Source of the DNA: Streptomyces sp. NBC_00483
GTDB taxonomy: Bacteria > Actinomycetota > Actinomycetes > Streptomycetales > Streptomycetaceae
Direction: 5' to 3'
NCBI RefSeq assembly: GCF_036013745.1
Contig: NZ_CP107880.1
Coordinates: forward strand, 8,680,001 to 8,744,000
DNA: 64,000 nucleotides
The position numbers and the translations under genes were made by a program. Shown here in pieces: positions 49,811-58,120 of the stretch (position 1 is the stretch's first letter; each line of letters starts with the position of its first letter). The notes under the pieces are model-generated. The model ran no database searches. It saw nothing but the letters and a program-made list of their open reading frames with translations, and had not been told where the DNA came from.

Positions 49811-49827
49811 ACCAAGAAGTTCCTGGT
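49811..49827. promoter_or_regulatory. 17-bp near-palindrome upstream of the GH110 gene
   Basis: ACCAAGAAGTTCCTGGT is symmetric about its centre except for one mismatched pair, and lies 22-38 bases before the GH110 start. It resembles operators of LacI- or ROK-type sugar regulators. The responsible protein is unknown. Confidence 0.45.
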
Positions 49828-49884
49828 CAGACTCCGGCTGATACTTCAACGACACCTGGAGCGGCACCGGAAGCGGCGCCGACA

Positions 49885-50059
49885 TTGGTGCGTGCCTACA
49901 CCACCTCCGGCACCCCGGTCACCGGCTGGAGCAAGGAGGATCACCGTCGACGGTGTCCCGCAGCGCGTGCGCACCAAGACGGTCGACGGCGCGACGTATA
50001 CGTACGTGACGCCCACGGTGCGGGCAGGGGCGACATCGGTGGTGCAGGTGACCGGCTGA
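49885..50059 (+). pseudogene. C-terminal fragment of a secreted enzyme gene, frame-shifted
   Basis: The plus strand reads VRAYTTSGTPVTGWSKE and, after a one-base frame change near 49940, ITVDGVPQRVRTKTVDGATY then VTPTVRAGATSVVQVTG and a stop. This looks like the last strand-rich domain of a secreted glycoside hydrolase or similar protein; repeated T-V and V-T pairs suggest a beta-sandwich. No start, no upstream part. It lies between two minus-strand galactosidase genes and is a relic of rearrangement. Family unknown. Confidence 0.55.
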
Positions 50060-50077
50060 TGTGCCTGCGGGTGAGTC

Positions 50078-50162
50078 GCCCCGCCGTCTCATTCGCCCGG
50101 CCGCCTCACCCACACCGCCGCCTCAGTTGCCCCGCCGCCTCACCCGCCCCGCCGCCTCAGCC
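50078..50162. repeat. Five 17-bp tandem repeats spanning the GH36 stop
   Basis: Units of the form GCCCCGCCGCCTCACCC run head to tail five times with a few substitutions. The GH36 stop codon lies in the fourth unit, so the enzyme's last residues (RRRGG) are encoded by repeat DNA. Copy-number change would alter the C-terminus. Confidence 0.8.
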
Positions 50163-52245
50163 GCACCACGATGCTCGGCCGTTCCCCCGGCGCGGGGCGC
50201 AGCGGCAGGCCGTGCGTGAGCAGGGTCGCCGCATCGTGTTCGGCGCCGGTCGTGTCGTCGACGTAGAGCGCCGAGGGGGAGAGCCCGGCCAGGCGCAGGT
50301 TGCGGACCCGGCCCCAGGCGATCACCACGATGCGGTCGTCCGCCTGGTACTGCACGGCGTCGTCGAGGCGGTACTGCTCGCCGAACTGCACCACTGGGCG
50401 GATGTCCTTGTAGAGCGCCACCAGTTCGCGGGCCTCGGCGAGTTCCGTGTCGGTCCAGCGGGAGAGGTCGCCGCCGATGCCCAGTGCTCCGGTCATCGCC
50501 ACGTGGAAGCGGTAGGGGAGCGGGGTGCTGCGGCCGGTGTGCGGGTTGGGGCTGTCGGTGACCCAGGCGGACATGGTGCGGGCCGGGTAGATCTGGCTGT
50601 AGCCCTGTTGGATGGCGACCCGGTCGTCGGCGTCCGTGTTGTCGGAGATCCAGATCTGGTCGGTGCGGGCCAGCATGCCGAGGTCCGCGCGGCCGCCACC
50701 GCCCGCGCAGCCCTCGACCCGTAGGCCGGGGTGGGCGCGGCGCAGCCGGTCGAGCACCGAGTAGACGCCCCGCGTGTGGTCGGTCCACAGTCGCTCGGCA
50801 TCGGGGTGGCCGGGCCAGCCGGCCTCGGTGAACGCCCGGTTCATGTCCCACTTGAGGAAGTCGATCCCGTACGTGGCGACCAGACGGTCCAGCCACTTGA
50901 AGGCCCACTCCGTCACGTCGGTGCGGGCGAAGTTCAGCACGAGCTGGTTGCGGAGTTCGGTGCGGCGGCGGTGCGGCATGTGCAGCACCCAGTCGGGGTG
51001 TGCGCGGTACAGGTCGCTGTCCGGGTTGGTCATCTCCGGCTCGACCCACAGGCCGAAGCGCATACCGAGCCGGCGCACCTCGTCGACCAACGGGCCGAGT
51101 CCGTCCGGGAATTGCTCGGGATTCGGATGCCAGTCGCCGAGCCCGGCCCGGTCGCTGGTGCGCTGTCCGAACCAGCCGTCGTCCACCACGAACAGCTCGA
51201 CGCCGAGGTCGGCGGCGCGCGCCGCGAGTGCGCTCTGGCCCGCCAGGGTGACGTCCCAGCCGGTCGCCTCCCAGCTGTTGTAGACCACGGGGCGCGGTTC
51301 GTCGGGGCGCGGCAGTACGTGTGCGGCGATGTAACGGTGCCAGCCGCGGCTCGTCGCACCGAATCCGCCGCCGCTGAACTGCCCTGCAAACACCGGGGTT
51401 TCGTGGCTATCGCCGGGTCGGAGCCGCCAGGTGAGACCCTCGTGCCCGGCGCCGCCGGTCACTGTGAACGGGCCGCCGGTGTGGTCGCGCTGCGCCGTGA
51501 TCCGCCAACTCCCGGACCAGGCGAGGGCCATGCTCCACACCTCGCCGTGGCGCTCGTCCGCGTCACCCGCGTCGACCATCAGCCACGGATTGCCGAAGTG
51601 CCCGGACACGCCGCGCCGGCTCGTGAACACCGTCTCGGCGAAGGGGGCTTCAGTGCGACGCAGCTGTGTCTCGCCCGTCCACTCGCCGACCGTGTGGCTC
51701 AGTCGCACGCCCGATGCGGCGGGCACGGACCAGCTCGCGGCGTCACAGCGCAGGATCTCGATGGGCTCGTCGCCCTGTTCGTCACCCGGTTCTTCACCCT
51801 CCTCGACGTCCTGCTCGGCGGATCCCAAGTGGCGGAGCACCAGGGAGCGTTCAATGACATCGCCGTCCGGCCGAACCGAGTATTGCAGCGTGCAGCCGAG
51901 CGGGTAGTGCCGGTCGCGCAGCCGTACCTGGAGTCGGCCGCCGTCGATCTCGTGGCCCTCGTGCACCCACTCGACCCCGCGTGCTCCATCCGCGTATCGC
52001 ACGAGCAGCGACGGCACCCCGAACCGGGCACCGCCCTCAACGCCTAGCTCCTCCCCGCCTGTTGACGCGAAACTGCTGGTCAATCCGTCGTGTGTGGGCA
52101 GCGCGGCCGCCTGGTCGAGGGTGAGGGGCGCGCCCCAGTGGACATGCCGTGGGCTGTCGTCCGCGTCGATGCGCAGCGCGTAGGCGGAGGCGGGGGTCGT
52201 GAGCAGGAACGTGCGACTGGGCTCGTCGAAGGACACCTGAGACAT
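50140..52245 (-). CDS. Alpha-galactosidase, GH36
   Basis: 701 residues from ATG 52245. Three-part layout of GH36: an N-terminal beta-supersandwich (1-320), a TIM barrel with NSWEATGWDVTLAG and VVDDGWFGQR, the nucleophile Asp467 in DFLKWDMNR and acid/base Asp535 in IWISDNTDADDR, then a C-terminal beta domain. No signal peptide, so it works inside on imported alpha-galactosides. An acidic insertion (DVEEGEEPGDEQGDE) sits in the first domain at about 146-160. It is divergent from the ROK regulator and ABC importer, which probably supply and control it. Family members hydrolyse melibiose- and raffinose-type sugars. Confidence 0.94.
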   Translation of the reverse strand: MSQVSFDEPSRTFLLTTPASAYALRIDADDSPRHVHWGAPLTLDQAAALPTHDGLTSSFASTGGEELGVEGGARFGVPSLLVRYADGARGVEWVHEGHEIDGGRLQVRLRDRHYPLGCTLQYSVRPDGDVIERSLVLRHLGSAEQDVEEGEEPGDEQGDEPIEILRCDAASWSVPAASGVRLSHTVGEWTGETQLRRTEAPFAETVFTSRRGVSGHFGNPWLMVDAGDADERHGEVWSMALAWSGSWRITAQRDHTGGPFTVTGGAGHEGLTWRLRPGDSHETPVFAGQFSGGGFGATSRGWHRYIAAHVLPRPDEPRPVVYNSWEATGWDVTLAGQSALAARAADLGVELFVVDDGWFGQRTSDRAGLGDWHPNPEQFPDGLGPLVDEVRRLGMRFGLWVEPEMTNPDSDLYRAHPDWVLHMPHRRRTELRNQLVLNFARTDVTEWAFKWLDRLVATYGIDFLKWDMNRAFTEAGWPGHPDAERLWTDHTRGVYSVLDRLRRAHPGLRVEGCAGGGGRADLGMLARTDQIWISDNTDADDRVAIQQGYSQIYPARTMSAWVTDSPNPHTGRSTPLPYRFHVAMTGALGIGGDLSRWTDTELAEARELVALYKDIRPVVQFGEQYRLDDAVQYQADDRIVVIAWGRVRNLRLAGLSPSALYVDDTTGAEHDAATLLTHGLPLRPAPGERPSIVVRLRRRGG

Positions 52246-52283
52246 GAGCCGGAGCCTAGGTCGAAACTCCCTGGATTTAAATA

Positions 52284-52312
52284 TTGACGAAGGAAATTAA
52301 TACCCCTACGTT
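52284..52312 (+). promoter_or_regulatory. Promoter of the ROK/ABC operon, leaderless start
   Basis: TTGACG at 52284-52289, 17 bases, TACGTT at 52307-52312. The ATG at 52319 lies exactly where transcription should begin and there is no ribosome site, so the mRNA is probably leaderless. The surrounding ATTTAAAT and GAAATTAA form an AT-rich, roughly symmetric patch that may bind the ROK protein. Confidence 0.65.
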
Positions 52313-52318
52313 TCCCCC

Positions 52319-53476
52319 ATGTTGCTGAACCGAGCGAAGCTGCTCGCGTCTCCGGCGGCCAACACGGTGTTCACGACAGTGCTCACCCGTGGCCCGGTCG
52401 TCCGTCCCGAGATCGCCCGTCTCACCGGTCTTTCCTCCGCCGCCGTCACCAAGGCGGTCAAGCCGATGATCGAAGCCGGTTACCTGGAGGAGCTCACGCT
52501 GGGGCCCCGGACCGCCGAGGGGGCGGGACGCCCCGCGCACCCCCTCGCCGTCCGCGCCGACCGGGAGTTCTTCGTGGGCGTCAAGGTCACGGCTGACGAA
52601 CTCATCGGCGTGGTCACCGACTTGAGGGCGCAGGTCGTCGGCGCCGCCCACCGGATCGCCGTGACCGACCGGTCCGTCGAGGGGGTCGTGAGAGACATCG
52701 CCGCGCTCGTCACGGAGCTGACCCCCGCGCACGCCGAGCGGACCCACCACATCGGAGTGTCCGTCTCGGGCGACGTGGACCGGCCGGGCGGCGTCGTGCG
52801 CTACTCGCCGTTCCTCGGCTGGCACGACGTCCCGCTGGCCGAACTGGTCGGCTCGGCAACGGGGTTGGCGGTCACCGTCGAGAACGACGTGAAGGCGCTG
52901 ACCGTCGCCGAGCAGTGGTTCGGCGAAGGCGTCGGCGCCGACTCGTTCGCCCTCGCCACGGTCGGCGTCGGCATCGGCTGCGGGCTCGTCGTCAACGGCC
53001 GTCTGGTGGCCGGGGGTTACGGCGTGGCCGGCGAGATCGGCCACATCCCGGTCGCCGCCGGGGACGGCCCGGAGTGCCACTGCGGCGCCCGGGGCTGCGT
53101 CGAGGCCATCGCCTCCGAGGCGGCCATCGTCTCCCGCGCCCGGCGCGCGGCGGACGATCCGGGCCTCGACATGGCCGGGGCGATCGACCGCGCCCACGGC
53201 GGGGACGCCGCCGTGCGCGCCGTGTTCGACGAGGCGGGCAAGGCCATCGGGCTCGGCCTCGCCGCAGTGGTCAACCTGGTCGGGCCCGAGCGGGTTGTCG
53301 TCTCCGGCGAGGGCGTGGCCGCGTATGACCTCTTCGAGGAGCAGATCCGCGCCGCCTTCACCATGCAGGCCTTCGGCGCCGCCGCCCGCTGCCCGCTCGT
53401 GGTGCGCCCGCTGCCCTGGGAGGAATGGGCGCGCGGTGCGGCCGCCGTCAGCATCCAGTCACTCTTCACCGCCTGA
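52319..53476 (+). CDS. ROK-family transcriptional regulator
   Basis: 385 residues. A MarR/winged-helix start (VFTTVLTRGPVVRPEIARLT, then GLSSAAVTKAVKPMIEAGYL) precedes the ROK/NagC body: GVSVSGDVDRPGGVVRYS, VTVENDVKALTVAEQWFGEG, VGVGIGCGLVVNGRLVAGG and the zinc-binding signature GEIGHIPV then CHCGARGCVEAIAS. All three zinc cysteines are present. ROK repressors bind sugars or sugar phosphates. First gene of the importer operon and divergent from GH36; likely represses both until an alpha-galactoside or a product enters. Confidence 0.94.
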   Translation: MLLNRAKLLASPAANTVFTTVLTRGPVVRPEIARLTGLSSAAVTKAVKPMIEAGYLEELTLGPRTAEGAGRPAHPLAVRADREFFVGVKVTADELIGVVTDLRAQVVGAAHRIAVTDRSVEGVVRDIAALVTELTPAHAERTHHIGVSVSGDVDRPGGVVRYSPFLGWHDVPLAELVGSATGLAVTVENDVKALTVAEQWFGEGVGADSFALATVGVGIGCGLVVNGRLVAGGYGVAGEIGHIPVAAGDGPECHCGARGCVEAIASEAAIVSRARRAADDPGLDMAGAIDRAHGGDAAVRAVFDEAGKAIGLGLAAVVNLVGPERVVVSGEGVAAYDLFEEQIRAAFTMQAFGAAARCPLVVRPLPWEEWARGAAAVSIQSLFTA

Positions 53477-53516
53477 GCCTGCCTCCGTTCCCGGAAGTCC
53501 CCGGAAGGACCTTGTC

Positions 53517-54785
53517 ATGACTGCCAGTTCCGCCCTGTCCCGCCGGGGATTCCTCGGCACGTCCCTGCTGTTCGTCGCCGGCGCCGCCGTCGGGTGCGCC
53601 GGCAACCCGCAGGAGACCGCGTCGGCCAAGGGCGCCAAGGTCACGCTCACGCAGTGGTACCACCAGTACGGGGAGGAGGGCACCCAGGCCGCGGTGAAGC
53701 GGTACGCCGAGGAGTTCACCAAGGCCAACCCGGACATCGCGATCAACGTCGTCTGGGGCGCCGACACCTCCCAGTACGAGACCAAGCTGAACGCCGCGCT
53801 GCTCGGCGCCGACGCCCCGGATGTCTTCGAACTCGGCGACTTCCGCGCCGAGATGGCCCGCAAGGGACAGCTCGAACCCCTCGACGACGTGTACGGCGCC
53901 GCCAAGAGCGGCTTCGTCAAGGCGGACCTCGACTACCTCACCGTCGACGGCAAGATCTACGGCATGAAGACCATCGACGACATCATGATGCTCTTCTACC
54001 GCAAGTCGATGCTGAAGAAGGCGGGCGTCGACGTGCCCACCACCTTCGCCGAACTCGCCGACGCCGCAAAGAAGTTGACCGACGGCAACGTGAAGGGGCT
54101 CTTCATAGGCAACGACGGGATCGGCGACAGCCCCTACCTGCTGGCCTGGTCCCAGGGCAAGGACCTCATCGACGGGAAGAAGGTCGTCTACGCCGACGCC
54201 GCCACGTCCATCGGTGGCCTGCGCGACCTGCACTCCGACAAGTCGGTGCTGCTCGGCTTCACCACCGACTGGTACGACGCGGGGGCGTTCACCCAGGGCG
54301 CCGCCGCCATGCAGTGGTGCGGCCTGTGGGCGCTGCCCACCGTCGAGAAGGCGCTCGGTGACGACTTCGGGGTCGCGCCCTGGCCCGCGTACGACTCCTC
54401 GGGCAAGCCCGTCGCCCGGCTCGGCGGCTGGACGCAGGCCGTCAACGCCAAGAGCAAGCACGTCGTGGAGGCCAAGAGGTACCTCAAGTGGCTGTGGATC
54501 AAGCAGGCCGACATCCAGATCGACTGGGCCGTCAAGTACGGCTCCCACGTGCCGCCGCAGACCGAAGTGGCGGCTAAGACACCGGAGTTGAGCAAGGGGC
54601 CGGCGAAGGACGCCGTCGCCATCGGCACCAAGTACGGCATCTCCTTCCCCGCCGAGTGGACGCAGGCCATGCAGGCCGAGTTCATCGCCGCCGCCGCGGA
54701 CATCGCCAAGGGCTCGGCCCCGGAGAAGGCCCTCAACAAGGCCCAGTCCAAGGCGCAGTCCGAGCTCGACAAGCAGATGGGCTGA
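53517..54785 (+). CDS. Sugar ABC transporter substrate-binding lipoprotein
   Basis: 422 residues; GGAAGG nine bases before the ATG. Tat-type lipoprotein signal: LSRRGFLGTSLLFVAGAAVG then Cys27. The mature part is a CUT1-type binding protein: VTLTQWYHQYGEEGTQAAVK, GADAPDVFELGDFRAEMARK, GMKTIDDIMMLFYRKSMLKK and a C-terminal helical end. CUT1 systems import di- and oligosaccharides. It starts 40 bases after the ROK gene and is followed by two permease genes. No ATPase is encoded nearby, so it probably shares a general MsiK-type ATPase, as is usual in Streptomyces. Confidence 0.93.
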   Translation: MTASSALSRRGFLGTSLLFVAGAAVGCAGNPQETASAKGAKVTLTQWYHQYGEEGTQAAVKRYAEEFTKANPDIAINVVWGADTSQYETKLNAALLGADAPDVFELGDFRAEMARKGQLEPLDDVYGAAKSGFVKADLDYLTVDGKIYGMKTIDDIMMLFYRKSMLKKAGVDVPTTFAELADAAKKLTDGNVKGLFIGNDGIGDSPYLLAWSQGKDLIDGKKVVYADAATSIGGLRDLHSDKSVLLGFTTDWYDAGAFTQGAAAMQWCGLWALPTVEKALGDDFGVAPWPAYDSSGKPVARLGGWTQAVNAKSKHVVEAKRYLKWLWIKQADIQIDWAVKYGSHVPPQTEVAAKTPELSKGPAKDAVAIGTKYGISFPAEWTQAMQAEFIAAAADIAKGSAPEKALNKAQSKAQSELDKQMG

Positions 54786-54790
54786 CCGTC

Positions 54791-55780
54791 ATGACGGCCA
54801 CCGGTACCACGCCTTTGCGGGGGAGCAGCAAGAGTCCCGCCCGGCCGGCGCCCGCCACGGCGCCGCGCCGCCGGCGGCTGCTGACCGAGCGACGCTCGAA
54901 AATCCTCGCCTTCGTCGTCCTCACCGCGCCGATGCTGCTCGGCCTCGCGCTGTTCCGCTACGTCGCCATCGGCTGGAGCTTCCTGCTCAGCTTCAGCGAG
55001 GCCCGCCGCACCATCTCCCTCGGGAACTGGGTCGGCCTGGACAACTACCAACAGCTGCTGAGCGACGAGCGGTTCCGCGACTCGCTCACGATGATCGTGC
55101 TGTTCACGGCGATGATCGTGCCGATCACCTTCGCCGGGTCGCTGGGCCTCGCCGTCCTCGTCAACCGGGTACGTCGCGGGCGGGCCTTCTTCCGTACCGC
55201 CTTCCTGCTCCCGGCCGCGGTCAGTTACGTGGCCGCCGCGATGATCTGGAAGATGGCCCTGTTCAGCGGGGTCCCGTCCGGCCTCGCGAACACGCTCGGC
55301 GCGCTCTTCGGCGACGACCCGACCGCCTGGATCCAGACGCAGAGCCCGCCCCTGTACTGGATCGTGCTGGTCACCCTGCGGCTGTGGCTCCAGGTCGGTC
55401 TCTACATGATCCTCTTCATCGCCGGGCTCCAGTCCGTCCCGCCGCACCTGTACGAGGCCGCGTCCCTCGACGGCGCCGGCGCGTGGCGCACGTTCCGCAG
55501 CATCACCTTCCCCATGCTGCGCAACACATCGGTCGCGATCCTGCTGCTGATGCTCATCGCCGCGCTCCAGGCCTTCGACGAGTTCTACGCGATCTTCTCC
55601 ACCGGCGCCTCGCTCGGCAGCGAGCCGGTACGCACCCCGCTGATGCATCTGTACGGAGTCGCTCTCCAAGACCAGGACTACGGCGTCGGCTCCGCCGGAG
55701 CCTTCCTGCTCACCCTGCTGATCGTGCTGGTCACGCTCCTCCAGGGCCGGATCCTCGGGTTCGCCCGCGACAAGGACTGA
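54791..55780 (+). CDS. Sugar ABC transporter permease (MalF type)
   Basis: 329 residues, 5 bases after the binding protein's stop. A hydrophilic start of about 38 residues precedes six membrane segments beginning FVVLTAPMLLGLALFRYVAI. The EAA loop reads YEAASLDGAGAWRTFRSITF, with the conserved G at the distance expected for contact with the ATPase. It forms the membrane channel with the next gene's product. The basic N-terminal tail is a normal feature of Streptomyces MalF-like permeases. Confidence 0.93.
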   Translation: MTATGTTPLRGSSKSPARPAPATAPRRRRLLTERRSKILAFVVLTAPMLLGLALFRYVAIGWSFLLSFSEARRTISLGNWVGLDNYQQLLSDERFRDSLTMIVLFTAMIVPITFAGSLGLAVLVNRVRRGRAFFRTAFLLPAAVSYVAAAMIWKMALFSGVPSGLANTLGALFGDDPTAWIQTQSPPLYWIVLVTLRLWLQVGLYMILFIAGLQSVPPHLYEAASLDGAGAWRTFRSITFPMLRNTSVAILLLMLIAALQAFDEFYAIFSTGASLGSEPVRTPLMHLYGVALQDQDYGVGSAGAFLLTLLIVLVTLLQGRILGFARDKD

Positions 55781-55799
55781 ACGGACAAGGACTGACACC

Positions 55800-56639
55800 A
55801 TGAACCGTTACCGAGGGAGCGTGCTCGGCTCCGCCGCCACGTACCTGGTCCTGTGCCTGCTGGCCGTGGTCTTCCTGATTCCGTTCTACGTCCTGCTGCG
55901 CAATGCCTTCATGACGACGCCGGAGGTCACCGCCACCGACTGGAACTGGCTGCCGTCCGCGCTGAACTGGGACAACTTCACGTCCCTGTTCGACAATCCA
56001 GAGCGACCCTTCGGCCGGTCCCTCGTCAACTCTCTTGTGATCGCGGTGATTTCGGCCCCGGTATCGACGCTGCTCGCCTCGATGGCGGGGTACGCGCTGG
56101 CCCGGATCAACGTGCCGGGCCGCGGGATCGTCCTGGCGCTGATCGTCGGTACGTTGATGATCCCGCAGGCGGTGACCTTCCTGCCCACGTTCGTCGTCGT
56201 CGGCTCCATGGGAGGCGTCAACACGATGTGGGGCCTGATCGCGCCGGGCCTGTTCAACGCGTTCGCGGTCGTGCTCTTCCGAAGCTTCTACCTGTCGTTC
56301 CCCGCCGAGATCGAGGAGGCGGGCCGCATCGACGGCCTCAGCTACCTCGGCGTCTACGGGCGCATCATCCTGCCGAACTCCGTCACGATGATCGCCTCGC
56401 TCGGGGCGTTGTCCTTCATCGAGGCGTGGAACTCCTTCCTCTGGCCGCTGATGATCGGCCAGGACCCGGACAGCTGGACCGTACAGATCGCCCTGTCCAG
56501 CTTCCTCACCTCCCAGACCGTCAACCTGCCCGAGCTGTTCGCGGGTACGGCCGTGGCGATCCTCCCTCTCGTGATCATGTTCCTGGTCGCCCAGCGCCAC
56601 ATCGTCCAGGGCATCGCGATGTCCGGTCTCAAGTCCTGA
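55800..56639 (+). CDS. Sugar ABC transporter permease (MalG type)
   Basis: 279 residues, 19 bases after the first permease. Six membrane segments starting YLVLCLLAVVFLIPFYVLLR. The EAA loop reads EIEEAGRIDGLSYLGVYGRI. The end FLVAQRHIVQGIAMSGLKS matches the MalG C-terminus that touches the ATPase. Together with the first permease and binding protein it completes a CUT1 importer without its own ATPase. Confidence 0.93.
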   Translation: MNRYRGSVLGSAATYLVLCLLAVVFLIPFYVLLRNAFMTTPEVTATDWNWLPSALNWDNFTSLFDNPERPFGRSLVNSLVIAVISAPVSTLLASMAGYALARINVPGRGIVLALIVGTLMIPQAVTFLPTFVVVGSMGGVNTMWGLIAPGLFNAFAVVLFRSFYLSFPAEIEEAGRIDGLSYLGVYGRIILPNSVTMIASLGALSFIEAWNSFLWPLMIGQDPDSWTVQIALSSFLTSQTVNLPELFAGTAVAILPLVIMFLVAQRHIVQGIAMSGLKS

Positions 56640-56666
56640 ACTCCCTTCTTCCCGGAGGTACTTCCC

Positions 56667-57998
56667 GTGACCAGATCGATCCGACGCGCGGCTCTCGTCG
56701 CTGCCTGCACGCTGCCCCTCGCCCTCACCCTGTCCACCGGCACCGCCCAGGCCAAGACCCCGTACGTCAAGCCGTTCATGGGCTGGAGCAGCTGGAGCGT
56801 CGAGTCCTCCTCGCACAGCGACTACGGCACGCGCTGGCTGAACGAGGGCAACATCAAGAACGCCGCCGACGCGCTCAGCAGCAAGTTGGCCCCGGCGGGC
56901 TACAAGAACCTGAACATCGACGCCGGCTGGAACTTCGACTACGACTGGAACTTCCACACCGACGCCAACGGCATCCCGAACGCCGACAAGGACCGCTTCC
57001 CCAGCGGAATGCCGTCGCTCTCCGACTACGTGCACGGCAAGGGCCTCAAGCTGGGCCTGTACGGCGCCGCCGGTCTGGAGAAGGAGGTGTACGACAAGAA
57101 CGCGCCGATCCTCGGTACGGACTGCCATGCCCAGGACATCGCCGCGCAGCCGCTGACCCCGACCAACAAGTGGGAGGGCGCCTGGAAGATCGACTACAGC
57201 AACCCCTGCGCCCAGGACTACATCGACTCCATCGTCGCCCGCTACGCCTCCTGGAACGTCGACTTCATCAAGATCGACGGCGTGACGAAGGACAACGTCG
57301 AGGACATCAAGGCCTGGTCCACCGCCATCGACCACAGCGGCCGCAAGATGTGGCTGAGCGCCAGCGCCTGGCCCGTCGACCTCGAGGCCGGCGACGGCCT
57401 GCGGCCCCACGCGAACGGCGTCCGCGTCGACACCGACATCGAGTGCTACTGCGACACCACCAGCACCTGGACCAGCTCCGTGGACGACCGCTGGACCGAT
57501 CTTCCCAAGTGGCTGCCCAAGCTGTCCGCCCCCACCTACTTCGGCGACCTCGACTCCATGCCGATCAACAACAACTCCGGCAGCGGGCTGCAGGACGGCA
57601 TCAACGACACCGAGCGGCAGAGCGTCATGACGTTCTGGTCGATGGCCTCGTCCCCGCTGTACGTCGGTGGTGACATCTACTTCCTCGACGACAAGGCCAA
57701 GGCCGTCCTGACCAACCCCGAGGTCATCGCCGTCGACCAGGCCGCCGTCCTGCCGAAGCAGCTCCGCTCCGGTGACACGCAGGTGTGGACGAAGCGCGTG
57801 GGTCACGACACGTACCTCGCGGTCTACAACATGGGCTCCTCGGCGACCGATATCCGCGTCAACTTCAAGGACCTGGGCGTGCACGGTCCGCAGCGGCTGC
57901 GTGACGTCGTCGCGCGCGAGAACCTCGGCTCCTTCAAGGGGAGTTGGACCGCCTCCTCCGTGCCGGCCCACGGCTCGCGGCTGATCAAGCTGTCGTAG
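56667..57998 (+). CDS. Secreted alpha-galactosidase, GH27
   Basis: 443 residues from GTG 56667; GGAGG eight bases upstream. Sec signal (AALVAACTLPLALTLSTGTA, cleavage after AQA). GH27 barrel: FMGWSSWSVESSS, NIDAGWNFDYDW, nucleophile Asp204 in DFIKIDGV and acid/base Asp257 in VRVDTDIE (the R-x-x-x-D motif of the family). The C-terminal beta domain ends in SSVPAHGSRLIKLS. It removes alpha-1,6 or similar galactose outside the cell. Positioned 27 bases behind the permease, so cotranscribed with the importer under ROK control. A hairpin follows. Confidence 0.94.
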   Translation: MTRSIRRAALVAACTLPLALTLSTGTAQAKTPYVKPFMGWSSWSVESSSHSDYGTRWLNEGNIKNAADALSSKLAPAGYKNLNIDAGWNFDYDWNFHTDANGIPNADKDRFPSGMPSLSDYVHGKGLKLGLYGAAGLEKEVYDKNAPILGTDCHAQDIAAQPLTPTNKWEGAWKIDYSNPCAQDYIDSIVARYASWNVDFIKIDGVTKDNVEDIKAWSTAIDHSGRKMWLSASAWPVDLEAGDGLRPHANGVRVDTDIECYCDTTSTWTSSVDDRWTDLPKWLPKLSAPTYFGDLDSMPINNNSGSGLQDGINDTERQSVMTFWSMASSPLYVGGDIYFLDDKAKAVLTNPEVIAVDQAAVLPKQLRSGDTQVWTKRVGHDTYLAVYNMGSSATDIRVNFKDLGVHGPQRLRDVVARENLGSFKGSWTASSVPAHGSRLIKLS

Positions 57999-58019
57999 GC
58001 CCCGCCCCTCAGACGCTCC

Positions 58020-58054
58020 CGGCGAAGCCCCGTCCCGCGATGGGGGCTTCGCCG
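58020..58054 (+). terminator. Hairpin terminator between GH27 and GH95
   Basis: 12-bp perfect stem CGGCGAAGCCCC / GGGGCTTCGCCG with an 11-base loop, 21 bases after the GH27 stop and six bases before the repeat carrying the next ribosome site. It may reduce read-through from the importer operon into GH95. Confidence 0.8.
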
Positions 58055-58060
58055 TCCCAT

Positions 58061-58120
58061 GGAAGGACACGCACATGAGCAACGGCCCACGGAATGACCC
58101 GCACATGAGCAACGGACCGT
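58061..58120. repeat. Tandem 30-bp duplication of ribosome site and start codon
   Basis: 58061-58090 and 58091-58120 are near-identical 30-base units (GGAAGGACACGCACATGAGC and GGAATGACCCGCACATGAGC, both followed by AACGG). Each holds a ribosome site and an ATG in the same frame, so the GH95 gene has two alternative starts 30 bases apart. Confidence 0.85.

Noticed and set aside
50078..50162. Possible CRISPR array
   Set aside because: Repeats are contiguous without spacers and no cas genes are present; the same holds for 60538-60588.
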